A program made the translations under genes and the position numbers. Positions 34,378 through 41,585 of a DNA stretch of 64,000 nucleotides are shown in pieces (the first letter of the stretch is position 1; every line of letters begins with the position of its first letter). The notes under the pieces were generated by a model. The model was not told the DNA's origin. It did no database searches and saw only the letters and a program-made list of their open reading frames with translations. The stretch is from the NCBI RefSeq assembly GCF_030209375.1, contig NZ_JARVSC010000004.1, positions 124,001 through 188,000 of the forward strand, read 5' to 3'. The stretch comes from Plantibacter sp. ME-Dv--P-122b (lineage in GTDB: Bacteria; Actinomycetota; Actinomycetes; Actinomycetales; Microbacteriaceae).

Positions 34378-34914
34378 ATGGTCGATACGTTCCTGCGCCC
34401 GTGGGTCGCTGACGATGCGCAGTCCCTCCAAACCGCCTACGTCGAGAACGTCGACCTGGCTCCGCAGTTCGGCCACGCGGACCTGTCAACGGTCCAGGAC
34501 GCCGTCCAGTTCATCGAGCGGGCGCTGACCCCCTCCGAGTCCCGGCTCAACTGGGCGATCATCCGCAACGGCTCGGTGGTGGGCAACGTCGGTGTCTCCG
34601 CGATCGACCGGCGGCACGCCACCGCGTGGCTGTCCTACTGGCTGATCATGGATGCGCGGGGTGGCGGTCTCGCAACGCGAGCGGTCAGGACGGTCGCCGA
34701 TCACGCATTCCGCGAGGGGCTGTTCCGCTTGGAACTGGGTCATCGGGTCAACAACCCGGCGTCCTGCGGGGTCGCGACACGGGCCGGCTTCCTCCCCGAG
34801 GGCATCGAACGGCAGAAACTCGCGTACGGTGCCGATCGCTTCGATGTCGAGCTGCACGCCCGCTTGGCGACGGACCCGGCGCCTGAAGGCGATATGCTTC
34901 TTCCGGTTCGTTAG
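34378..34914 (+). CDS. GNAT family N-acetyltransferase (RimJ/RimL type)
   Basis: The 178-residue protein shows the acetyl-CoA loop as DARGGGLATRAVRTVADHAF and the late strand-helix FRLELGHRVNNPASCGVATRAGFLPEG, typical of ribosomal-protein serine/alanine acetyltransferase relatives. The frame is open further upstream over the lipase end; ATG 34378 is the first plausible start outside it. It is convergent with the toxin-antitoxin-like pair, overlapping it by four bases. Confidence 0.83.
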   Translation: MVDTFLRPWVADDAQSLQTAYVENVDLAPQFGHADLSTVQDAVQFIERALTPSESRLNWAIIRNGSVVGNVGVSAIDRRHATAWLSYWLIMDARGGGLATRAVRTVADHAFREGLFRLELGHRVNNPASCGVATRAGFLPEGIERQKLAYGADRFDVELHARLATDPAPEGDMLLPVR

Positions 34915-35495
34915 GAGGTCCGGTCTGGCGGCGTCGATCTACCTGTCGCACGAGTTGCCGCGGCCATGACATCGACGGCGAGGCGGTACACGTCTTCTCG
35001 GCTGTCCGTCAGACTCATCGATTCCTCGCCATAGATGTCGAAGGCGATGTCGACGAGGGTTTCCGCAGCGGTGATTCCCAGGTGTCTCACCAGCAAGACG
35101 AGGTCGCTGAGATCCTGTTCCCGAGCGCTCGCGAGCTTCATCGCGACGAGCACTTTCGGATCTGCAAGAGCGACGACGAAGCCTTCGGAGTGTGCTTTGA
35201 CGTCTCCTCGGCCGTCGGGGATGAACGGCCTTGCATTCGAGTTCAACCAGGTCGGCGAAAGTGAATAGCGCTCCGCCAGCCTCGCTGCTTCTTCCCGCAC
35301 TTCAGTGTCCGGCCAGAAGACCGCGTCGACATCGGTCGTCACACGTATGTCGTGATCATCCGGGTACTGCAAAGCCAGTGCAGCCCCTCCGACCACGTAC
35401 ATTCGTCCGTTCACCTTCCGCTCGGTCAGAGCGCCTTCGAGCTCCCGCATCAACTGGCGGACGAAACCTGGATCCAACTGCGGCTCACGGCTCAC
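34911..35495 (-). CDS. Nucleotidyltransferase-like protein (DUF6036/AbiEii-type), putative toxin
   Basis: The 194-residue protein carries MYVVGGAALALQY followed by TTDVDAVFWPD, the G-G/D-x-D arrangement of the nucleotidyltransferase fold, and a helical C-terminus. The GTG at 35495 overlaps the stop of the preceding XRE gene as GTGA. Nucleotidyltransferases coupled to a DNA-binding partner form AbiE- or MenA-like toxin-antitoxin systems. Toxicity here is inference. Coordinates exclude the upstream open frame, which is a shadow of the XRE gene. Confidence 0.75.
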   Translation of the reverse strand: MSREPQLDPGFVRQLMRELEGALTERKVNGRMYVVGGAALALQYPDDHDIRVTTDVDAVFWPDTEVREEAARLAERYSLSPTWLNSNARPFIPDGRGDVKAHSEGFVVALADPKVLVAMKLASAREQDLSDLVLLVRHLGITAAETLVDIAFDIYGEESMSLTDSREDVYRLAVDVMAAATRATGRSTPPDRTS

Positions 35496-36073
35496 GCGCG
35501 GCTCAGGCTCTGCTCGTCGATAAAGATGTTGAGGCGCCGCAAGTGCTCCGGCGAACGGGTGCGCGCACGCTCCCGCAGGCTGTCGAACTGGGAGACGAAC
35601 CATGGCTCGGGCAATGGCGTCAGCTCGGGCCATCGTGCGGTGAGCGCATCAGGCAGTGCTCGGCCGTAATGGGCCCGGAACAGGGTGTCCCATCCGGTGT
35701 CCGGGAGTCGCTCTGGAGGTCTGGCGAACAGCGGATCAGTCGCAAGGTCGGGCTCGACTGCGACCTTCTGCGCCGCTTGCGTCAGCAGGCGGAGGGCGAA
35801 GGTGCGATCTCCCTCGATGAGTGCGTCGCTCATCGCCCGGGAGACTCCGGCGGGCGAGAACCGAGCGGCGGGTGATGACGACTCGACCGCGTTGATGACG
35901 ATGTCCTTCCCCAGGGCGCGCAGTGCCCGCTCGAGCGATGCCAGCTTGATCGTCGCGTCCTCCTCGGACTTCAAGAGCTGCGAGATCGCCCCAGGCGTGA
36001 CCTGCAGGCGCCGAGCCAGTTCGGCCCCGCTCGTCCCCGCAGCGCTCATCGTGTCTCGAATCAGCGTACTCAT
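35492..36073 (-). CDS. XRE helix-turn-helix protein, putative antitoxin
   Basis: The 193-residue protein has an N-terminal HTH (GTSGAELARRLQVTPGAISQLLKSEEDATIKLASLERALRALG, residues 13-55) and a C-terminal domain of unknown fold with SQFDSLRERARTRSPEHLRRLNIFIDEQSL. The GGGGGA ribosome site precedes ATG 36073. A perfect 14-bp palindrome lies 15 bases upstream. The layout (regulator first, nucleotidyltransferase second, four-base overlap) fits a self-regulated toxin-antitoxin operon. Confidence 0.8.
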   Translation of the reverse strand: MSTLIRDTMSAAGTSGAELARRLQVTPGAISQLLKSEEDATIKLASLERALRALGKDIVINAVESSSPAARFSPAGVSRAMSDALIEGDRTFALRLLTQAAQKVAVEPDLATDPLFARPPERLPDTGWDTLFRAHYGRALPDALTARWPELTPLPEPWFVSQFDSLRERARTRSPEHLRRLNIFIDEQSLSRA

Positions 36074-36088
36074 CGACTCCCCCGATCA

Positions 36089-36108
36089 TTAGCTATAGCT
36101 AAATGATA
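36089..36108 (-). promoter_or_regulatory. Palindromic operator and -10 element of the XRE/nucleotidyltransferase operon
   Basis: TTAGCTATAGCTAA (36089-36102) is a perfect 14-bp palindrome in GC-rich surroundings. On the minus strand TATCAT (36108-36103) matches five of six -10 bases just upstream of it. A repressor bound to the palindrome would block the transcription start. Confidence 0.6.
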
Positions 36109-36182
36109 CCAGGGCGTCGTGGTCACACACCGTCGCTGGGCGTCGTTCATCCTTGTCGGACGTCTGCTCTAGCGTCGAGCGC

Positions 36183-37313
36183 ATGCGTTCGTTCCGGATC
36201 CAGGTGCCCGATGCCGACCTCGAGGACCTGCGGCGGCGACTCGACGCGGTTCGCCTCCCCGCCGCGATCGGTGACGCCGGCGAGGAGAGCGCCCTCTCGC
36301 TCGACCGGTTGCGGGCGCTCGTCGACCACTGGCGGGACGGCTTCGACTGGCGGCGCATCGAGCGCGAGCTTCAGGATGAGCCGCAGTTCGAGGCTGAGGT
36401 CGACGGGCAGCGGCTGCATGTCGCGCGGCTGATGGCACCGGACGGCGTCACGGTGACGGTCCCGGTGATCGCGTTCCACGGCTGGCCCTACTCCTTCATC
36501 GAGATGCTGCCGCTCGCGAGGGAACTCGCAGGGCGTACCGTCGACCTCGGTGACGGCCGGACGCTCGGCTTCGAGGTCGTCGTCCCCTCCCTGCCCGGGT
36601 ACGGGTTCTCAGCGCCCCTCGCGGACCGGCCGTTCACCGGCCCGGTGGTCGCCGAACTCATGCACGCGCTCATGACCGAGGTGCTGGGGCACGCGAGCTA
36701 CCTCACCTATGGCGAGGACGTGGGGTCGACGACGAGCGACTGGCTCGCGGCACTGTATCCCGAATCGGTCATCGGCCAGTTCGCGACGCACGCCGCCTTC
36801 CCGTCGGCGTCCCGAGCGCGCGACCTCACCGCCGAGGAGCAGGACTGGCTCGACCGACACGACGAGGAGTGGGCTCGCGGTCTCGCCTATGCCCGCGTGC
36901 AGGCGACCAGGCCCGAGATCCTCGCGACGGCCCTGAACGACTCGCCGGTAGGCCTCGCCGCGTGGATCGCGGAGAAGCTCCTCGCCTGGGCGGGAGACGG
37001 CGACTGGTGGACCGACGATGAACTGCTGACCACGGTCTCGCTGTACTGGTTCACGCAGAGCATCGGGTCATCGTTCCAGCCGTATCGCGATCACCCCAAG
37101 CAGCCCGAACTCCCGCCGATCGAGGTGCCCGTGGCCGTCGCCGTGCAGACGGGCGAACGCGGACTCCCGCGCTCCTACGCGGCGAGGGCCTACAGCGATA
37201 TCCGGAGCTGGACGGAGCTGGATCGCGGGGCGCACTTCACGGCCTGGCAGGTGCCGGTCGCCGTCGCGGACCGGATCCAGGCCTTCGTCGAGACGCTTCC
37301 CGTCACCGACTGA
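36183..37313 (+). CDS. Epoxide hydrolase family protein
   Basis: The 376-residue protein has the epoxide-hydrolase N-terminal domain (DLRRRLDAVRLP, HWRDGFDWRRIE) and an alpha/beta hydrolase core. HGWPYSF forms the oxyanion hole, the nucleophile Asp sits in TYGEDVGS (usually GGDWGS), and RGAHFTAWQ carries the catalytic His. The Trp-to-Val change at the elbow suggests altered substrate range. It is divergent from the XRE operon. Confidence 0.87.
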   Translation: MRSFRIQVPDADLEDLRRRLDAVRLPAAIGDAGEESALSLDRLRALVDHWRDGFDWRRIERELQDEPQFEAEVDGQRLHVARLMAPDGVTVTVPVIAFHGWPYSFIEMLPLARELAGRTVDLGDGRTLGFEVVVPSLPGYGFSAPLADRPFTGPVVAELMHALMTEVLGHASYLTYGEDVGSTTSDWLAALYPESVIGQFATHAAFPSASRARDLTAEEQDWLDRHDEEWARGLAYARVQATRPEILATALNDSPVGLAAWIAEKLLAWAGDGDWWTDDELLTTVSLYWFTQSIGSSFQPYRDHPKQPELPPIEVPVAVAVQTGERGLPRSYAARAYSDIRSWTELDRGAHFTAWQVPVAVADRIQAFVETLPVTD

Positions 37314-37321
37314 CGGATGCC

Positions 37322-37768
37322 TCAGCGCTCGTCGTCGCGAAGTGACCGGATCATGCTGCGCAGAACGACGAGTGCCTCCCGCTGCTGTTCTGCGGACAGG
37401 CCGCTCAGCATCCGGACCTCGACCGACCGCACTGCGGCGGTCGCCTGCGCGAGATGCTCACGACCGAGCGGCGTGAGTCGGGTCGGCAGCGCCTTGCCGA
37501 CGGGGGCCTGTTCGGGACGGCTGACGAAGCCGTCGCGCTCGAGGGCCTGCAGAAGCACGTTCATCGACTGCCGGGTGACGAAGGCGCCGCGGGCCAGCTC
37601 GGAGTTCGACAGCCCAGGTCGCTGGGCGAGGAGTTCGAGGCAGGAGTAGTGCGTGATCGTCATGCCGAGTGGTCGCAGCACGGCCTCCATCGCTGAGCGG
37701 AGCGCGCTCGACGCCTCCTTCAGGAGGTACCCCAGCGAGGTGTCCAGATCGATCCCGTCTTGACTCAT
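37322..37768 (-). CDS. MarR family transcriptional regulator
   Basis: The 148-residue protein has the winged helix (LSNSELARGAFVTRQSMNVLLQALERDGFVSR) and a LPTRLTPLG wing. The ATG at 37768 directly abuts a palindromic operator and has no ribosome site, so the transcript may be leaderless. It is divergent from a VOC enzyme gene with twin operators between, giving a clear regulator-target pair. Confidence 0.88.
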   Translation of the reverse strand: MSQDGIDLDTSLGYLLKEASSALRSAMEAVLRPLGMTITHYSCLELLAQRPGLSNSELARGAFVTRQSMNVLLQALERDGFVSRPEQAPVGKALPTRLTPLGREHLAQATAAVRSVEVRMLSGLSAEQQREALVVLRSMIRSLRDDER

Positions 37769-37811
37769 GTCAGTATTCTGACATAGGCTGAGTGTGTCAG
37801 ATAACTGACAC
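37760..37811. promoter_or_regulatory. Twin MarR operators and promoter between marR-type and VOC genes
   Basis: Two copies of TGTCAG-N4-CTGACA occur: 37768-37783 (spacer TATT) and 37795-37810 (spacer ATAA, extended by one pair to 37794-37811). Their centres are 27 bases apart. TTGACT (37760-37765) and TAGGCT (37784-37789), spaced 18, form a rightward promoter whose start would fall in the second operator. Confidence 0.7.
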
Positions 37812-37831
37812 GACAGAAATGGACGCACATC

Positions 37832-38200
37832 ATGCCCGTTACCGGACCAGACTTCATCTCCCTCCAGGTCGCCGACCTCGACGCATCGCAGGCCTTCTAC
37901 GAGCGGTACCTCGGCCTCGTCCGCTCGCAGGCCGGCCCGCCGCACGCGGTCGTCTTCGAGACGATGCCGACCGCCTTCGCCCTGCGCGACATCGTCCCCG
38001 GAACTGATCTCGCCTCCGCGCCCCAGCCCGGGATCGGCGCGGCGATCTGGCTGCACGCCACCGACGTCCAGGAGATCCACGACACCCTCGTCGCCGACGG
38101 GCACACGATCGTCTCGGCTCCCATCGACGGCCCGTTCGGTCGGACCTTCACCTTCGCCGACCCCGACGGCTACCAGCTGACCCTCCACGACCGCGCCTGA
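37832..38200 (+). CDS. VOC family (glyoxalase/bleomycin-resistance) protein
   Basis: The 122-residue protein has one VOC module: DFISLQVADLDASQAFYERYLGL at the start and TFTFADPDGYQLTLHD at the end, with metal-site candidates Glu44 and later acidic positions. Members isomerise, degrade or sequester small electrophiles and drugs. The operators upstream indicate induction through the divergent MarR protein. Confidence 0.88.
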   Translation: MPVTGPDFISLQVADLDASQAFYERYLGLVRSQAGPPHAVVFETMPTAFALRDIVPGTDLASAPQPGIGAAIWLHATDVQEIHDTLVADGHTIVSAPIDGPFGRTFTFADPDGYQLTLHDRA

Positions 38201-38312
38201 GCTGTCCGGTGCCCGAGTCCGTCCGCGCCTGACGCGCTCTCCGCCACCCGCTCGCATGCGATGATCATCGTCCGGCCGGTGACGACGGGTTCAGAGCGGA
38301 TGTGATGACGGA

Positions 38313-39545
38313 TCAGTTGACGCGCGGCCAGTCCGTTGTCAGATAGGCCTCGACTGCCCGATTGCGGAACGAGTACGGCTTTCCTCGAGAGATGATGCCG
38401 CGCACGGTGTCCAGTCGCTGCGACGTCGGACCGACCTGCGTCGCTGCTGTCATGCCCATCTGCTCGGCGATCTTGGTCAACTTCCGGTCTGCAGGCGGCA
38501 GAGCCGCCATCGCGTCGATGAACTCGTGCTCGCGAGTCGGGAGCCGGTTCAGGATGCGTTCGACGTGCGCCAATGCCTCGCCCTCCGCTCCACTCCACCC
38601 GGTCACAACCTGATCCTCTGAAATGACCGAGGTCTGCGCTGCGTTCCAGGCGCGCTGTCCGGCGAGCTGGAACAGGAACGGTTCCCCACAACACAGGGCC
38701 ACGATCGCTTTGGCCGCCTCTTGGCTCATGCTCACTCGCGCGATGCCGTGTTCATCGTCGTGGGTCTCCCATCCCTCGAGGACGAATGGCTGCAAAGCTT
38801 CGAGCAGATCGTCCTCGTCGAGCGCTGTCAGTGTGGTGGTACGGAAGCGCCTCGCGAATGTTGCTCCTTTTCGAGCGCCGGCCATGTCCTCGAAGTCCGG
38901 TAGTCCGGTGAGGTATACGGCGATCGGTAGGAATCGGGTTACGTAGAGCCCACCGGGGGCTGAGACCTCCACCTCATAGGACAGGGCGTCGCCGAGCGCG
39001 ATGAGCAGTTGCGACAGTGCGGCTTCATCAGTGATGTTCTGCACCTCGTCGATGTGAATCAGAATCACCGCATCCTGATCGATCGCTGCCTGCCCGAGTT
39101 CGATCAGGAGGTCGAACAGCGCGGTGAAGGGCTCCGGCCCTTCACCCCCACCCATCGCGAGGGAAAAGCCTGAAATCGCCACCTGCTCGACCCTGCTGAG
39201 GAGGTCCATGACCCGCTGCCGGGTCGAGGTTCGAAGACCTGCCATATCAGCGAGTCGCAGCACTGCGGAGGCGACGATCTTCAGTGGATCAGCTCCGGAG
39301 GGTATCCGCAGTTGCGGTGTCACCCAGTCTCCAGCGTCCGCCGCGTCGCGGGCGATCTTGCGGACCAGGCTCGATTTGCCGGTTCCGGGTTCGCCGAGGA
39401 TCGTTCGGCCGGTCTCATACAGGCCTGCATGTCTGCGCGGACGAACCGCATCCCGCCAATCGCTCAGTTGCTCGACGCGGCCTGCCCAGACATCGGGTAC
39501 CACGTCTGAACCGGGCTGAAAGGGATTCGTGACAGGTGATCGCAT
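38313..39545 (-). CDS. AAA+/STAND-type ATPase of unknown function
   Basis: The 410-residue protein has a Walker A loop ILGEPGTGKSSLVRK near residue 50, a Walker B strand VILIHIDEVQNI near 180 and a sensor-like YLTGLPDF. A helical lid and winged-helix-like C-terminus (ADRKLTKIAEQMGMTAATQVGPTSQRLDTVRGI) follow. It resembles Orc1/Cdc6-like and STAND ATPases found as stand-alone genes in accessory regions. The partner is unknown. Two GATAA palindromes sit immediately upstream. Confidence 0.78.
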   Translation of the reverse strand: MRSPVTNPFQPGSDVVPDVWAGRVEQLSDWRDAVRPRRHAGLYETGRTILGEPGTGKSSLVRKIARDAADAGDWVTPQLRIPSGADPLKIVASAVLRLADMAGLRTSTRQRVMDLLSRVEQVAISGFSLAMGGGEGPEPFTALFDLLIELGQAAIDQDAVILIHIDEVQNITDEAALSQLLIALGDALSYEVEVSAPGGLYVTRFLPIAVYLTGLPDFEDMAGARKGATFARRFRTTTLTALDEDDLLEALQPFVLEGWETHDDEHGIARVSMSQEAAKAIVALCCGEPFLFQLAGQRAWNAAQTSVISEDQVVTGWSGAEGEALAHVERILNRLPTREHEFIDAMAALPPADRKLTKIAEQMGMTAATQVGPTSQRLDTVRGIISRGKPYSFRNRAVEAYLTTDWPRVN

Positions 39546-39548
39546 GAC

Positions 39549-39593
39549 GATAACTTTATCACCGACCTATCACGGCGGAGATAAACTTATCAA
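39549..39593 (-). promoter_or_regulatory. Twin GATAA-N2-TTATC palindromes at the AAA ATPase promoter
   Basis: GATAACTTTATC (39549-39560) and GATAAACTTATC (39580-39591) are near-identical palindromes 31 bases apart. The first ends three bases before the ATG; the second overlaps TTGATA (39593-39588 on the minus strand), a good -35. A repressor binding both would shut off the gene. Confidence 0.55.
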
Positions 39594-39669
39594 TACCCGT
39601 CGCCAGGATCCGAGTGGGATGGCTCTCTCGCTCGAGCCTCCAAGGTCGGGGGTGTCGGAGAATGGACGG

Positions 39670-40203
39670 ATGCGACGATCGAGAGTGCACGTGATGGGCG
39701 CCAGTGGCAGTGGCGTGACGACGCTCGGGCGGGCGCTCGCCGACCACTGGTCCGTCCCGCACGCCGACGCCGACGACTACTTCTGGGTGCCGACGGACCC
39801 GCCCTACGTGACCAAGCGTTCGGACGCGGAGCGGGTGCGGCTCATGCGCGAGCTGTTCGTACCGCGCGAGGCCTGGGTCCTGTCGGGCTCGATGCCCGGC
39901 TGGGGTGACGAGATCGTCGCCGAGTGCGATGCGATCGTCTTCGTGACCCTCGACCCGTCGGAACGTCTGCGGCGTCTTGAGGCTCGAGAGATCGAGCGGC
40001 GGGCAGGCGAACCGCACGACGACCGTGCGTGGCGGGAGTTCCGTGAGTGGGCGAGCGGCTACGACGACCCCGCGTTCGACGGCCGGAGTCGGGCGTCGCA
40101 CGAGGCTTGGCTCGCGACCCTGTCGCTGCCGGTCCTCCAGGTCGACAGTGGGCTTTCGCGATCCGAGCTCCTCGAGGCCGTCCTGGCTTGGGAACCGCGC
40201 TGA
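39670..40203 (+). CDS. P-loop NTPase, adenylate-kinase-like
   Basis: The 177-residue protein has the Walker A loop GASGSGVTTLGRAL at residues 10-23, a DADDYFW motif and an LDPSERLRRLEAREIERR lid region. This places it with the small nucleotide/shikimate kinase-like ATPases often annotated as AAA family. Walker A has Val-Thr where Lys-Ser/Thr is usual, so phosphoryl transfer is uncertain. ATG 39670 is the start; the frame upstream crosses the ATPase control region. Confidence 0.75.
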   Translation: MRRSRVHVMGASGSGVTTLGRALADHWSVPHADADDYFWVPTDPPYVTKRSDAERVRLMRELFVPREAWVLSGSMPGWGDEIVAECDAIVFVTLDPSERLRRLEAREIERRAGEPHDDRAWREFREWASGYDDPAFDGRSRASHEAWLATLSLPVLQVDSGLSRSELLEAVLAWEPR

Positions 40204-40346
40204 CGGGTGTCGGCGTCAGCGCGCTGTCAACGGGGTGCCGGCCGCCGGATCGAGGCGCATACTGGAACGGTCAAACTTATCTGACACACGTCGCTTAGTG
40301 AGTGACTGCGGCGTGCGGTTCCGACGCTCGAGGAGGATGTCCCACC

Positions 40347-41393
40347 ATGAAGGCACTGCGGTACACGAAGATCGGCTCGGCCCCAGAGGTCGTCGAGATC
40401 GAGAAGCCGACGCCGGGGCCGGGTGAGATCCTCCTGAAGGTCACCGCCGCCGGTGTCTGCCACTCCGACGACTACGTCATGAGCCTCCCCGAGAAGGACT
40501 ACCTCGAGCAGCAGTACCCGCTCCCGCTCACCCTCGGGCACGAGGGTGCCGGCGTCATCGAGTCGTTCGGTGAGGGTGTCGAGACGGGTCTGCAGATCGG
40601 AGACGCGGTCGCCGTCTACGGGCCGTGGGGCTGCGGTCACTGCCTGAACTGTTCGCAGGGCAAGGAGAACTACTGCACGAACGCGGTCGCCGAGGGGATC
40701 CGTCCTCCCGGACTCGGCAGCCAGGGCTCGATGGCCGAGTACATGATCGTCGACGACGTGCGTCACCTGGTGCCGATCGGTGACCTCGACCCCGTGAAGA
40801 ACGTGTCGCTCACCGACGCCGGTCTCACGCCGTACCACGCGATCAAGCGCAGCCTGCCGAAGCTCGGCGCCGGCACCTTCGCCGTCGTCATCGGATCCGG
40901 TGGCCTCGGCCACGTCGGCATCCAGATGCTCAAGGCGCTCTCCGGCGCGACGGTGATCGTCCTCGACGTCAACGACGAGAAGCTCGAACTGGCGAAGCAC
41001 GTCGGTGCCGACGTCACGCTCATCAGTGACGAGTCGGCAGCGGGCAAGATCCGTGAGCTGACCGGCGGTGTCGGGGTCGACGCGGTGTTCGACTTCGTCG
41101 GCGCCAATCCGACGATCGCCACGGCCACCGCGGTCGCCGCCATGGAGGCCGACGTGACGATCGTGGGCATCGGCGGCGGATCGGCGACCATCGGCTTCGG
41201 TTCGATCGCCTATGACGCAGCCGTGCGCGTGCCGTACTGGGGTTCGCGGAGCGAGCTCATCGAGGTCTTCGAGCTCGCGAAGGCGGGCAAGGTCGACGTC
41301 GAGGTGCAGCCGTACTCGCTCGACGACGCCCCGAAGGCCTACGAGGACCTGCACGCGGGCACGATCGGCGGGCGTGCGGTCATCGTCCCGTAA
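40347..41393 (+). CDS. NAD(P)-dependent zinc alcohol dehydrogenase (AdhT-like)
   Basis: The 348-residue enzyme has catalytic zinc ligands in GVCHSDDY and TLGHEGAG, four structural cysteines in CGHCLNCSQGKENYC and the cofactor loop GSGGLGHVG. The ATG at 40347 follows AGGAGGATG. The pattern fits broad-specificity actinobacterial alcohol dehydrogenases acting on primary or aromatic alcohols. A strong terminator follows, separating it from the nitrogen genes. Confidence 0.9.
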   Translation: MKALRYTKIGSAPEVVEIEKPTPGPGEILLKVTAAGVCHSDDYVMSLPEKDYLEQQYPLPLTLGHEGAGVIESFGEGVETGLQIGDAVAVYGPWGCGHCLNCSQGKENYCTNAVAEGIRPPGLGSQGSMAEYMIVDDVRHLVPIGDLDPVKNVSLTDAGLTPYHAIKRSLPKLGAGTFAVVIGSGGLGHVGIQMLKALSGATVIVLDVNDEKLELAKHVGADVTLISDESAAGKIRELTGGVGVDAVFDFVGANPTIATATAVAAMEADVTIVGIGGGSATIGFGSIAYDAAVRVPYWGSRSELIEVFELAKAGKVDVEVQPYSLDDAPKAYEDLHAGTIGGRAVIVP

Positions 41394-41405
41394 CCACGAC
41401 TCCCG

Positions 41406-41443
41406 GAACCGGCGCCCCTCGCACCCGCGACGGGCGCCGGTTC
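41406..41443 (+). terminator. Rho-independent terminator of the alcohol dehydrogenase gene
   Basis: GAACCGGCGCCC and GGGCGCCGGTTC form a perfect 12-bp stem with a 14-base loop, followed by TGTGTTTTC. It lies 12 bases after the stop. This is one of the few hairpins in the window with a U-rich tail. Confidence 0.88.
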
Positions 41444-41471
41444 TGTGTTTTCTGCGCACCACGACGCAGGC

Positions 41472-41543
41472 TTCACACCCCGGAAACAATTTCGACACTG
41501 CATCGAAACTCCATCCACGCATACTTTCAATACAGTATCGAAA
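41472..41543 (+). promoter_or_regulatory. Nitrogen-control sites upstream of the type III glutamine synthetase
   Basis: TTCAC-N6-GAAAC-N6-GACAC-N6-GAAAC (41472-41509) follows the 11-base phase of an actinobacterial GlnR box. Overlapping it, TTTCGACACTGCATCGAAA (41490-41508), and separately TTTCAATACAGTATCGAAA (41525-41543), are 19-bp palindromes, the second matching at eight of nine arm pairs. Related sites lie upstream of the ammonium channel gene at 49423-49493. Confidence 0.62.
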
Positions 41544-41585
41544 TGAGTCGCGGCGAGGGCAGCGACGCAACCGGAGGAGCATCCC

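Noticed and set aside
34117-34380. Longer start for the GNAT protein overlapping the lipase gene
   Set aside because: The added N-terminus is Arg-rich shadow sequence, and the fold begins at the ATG at 34378.
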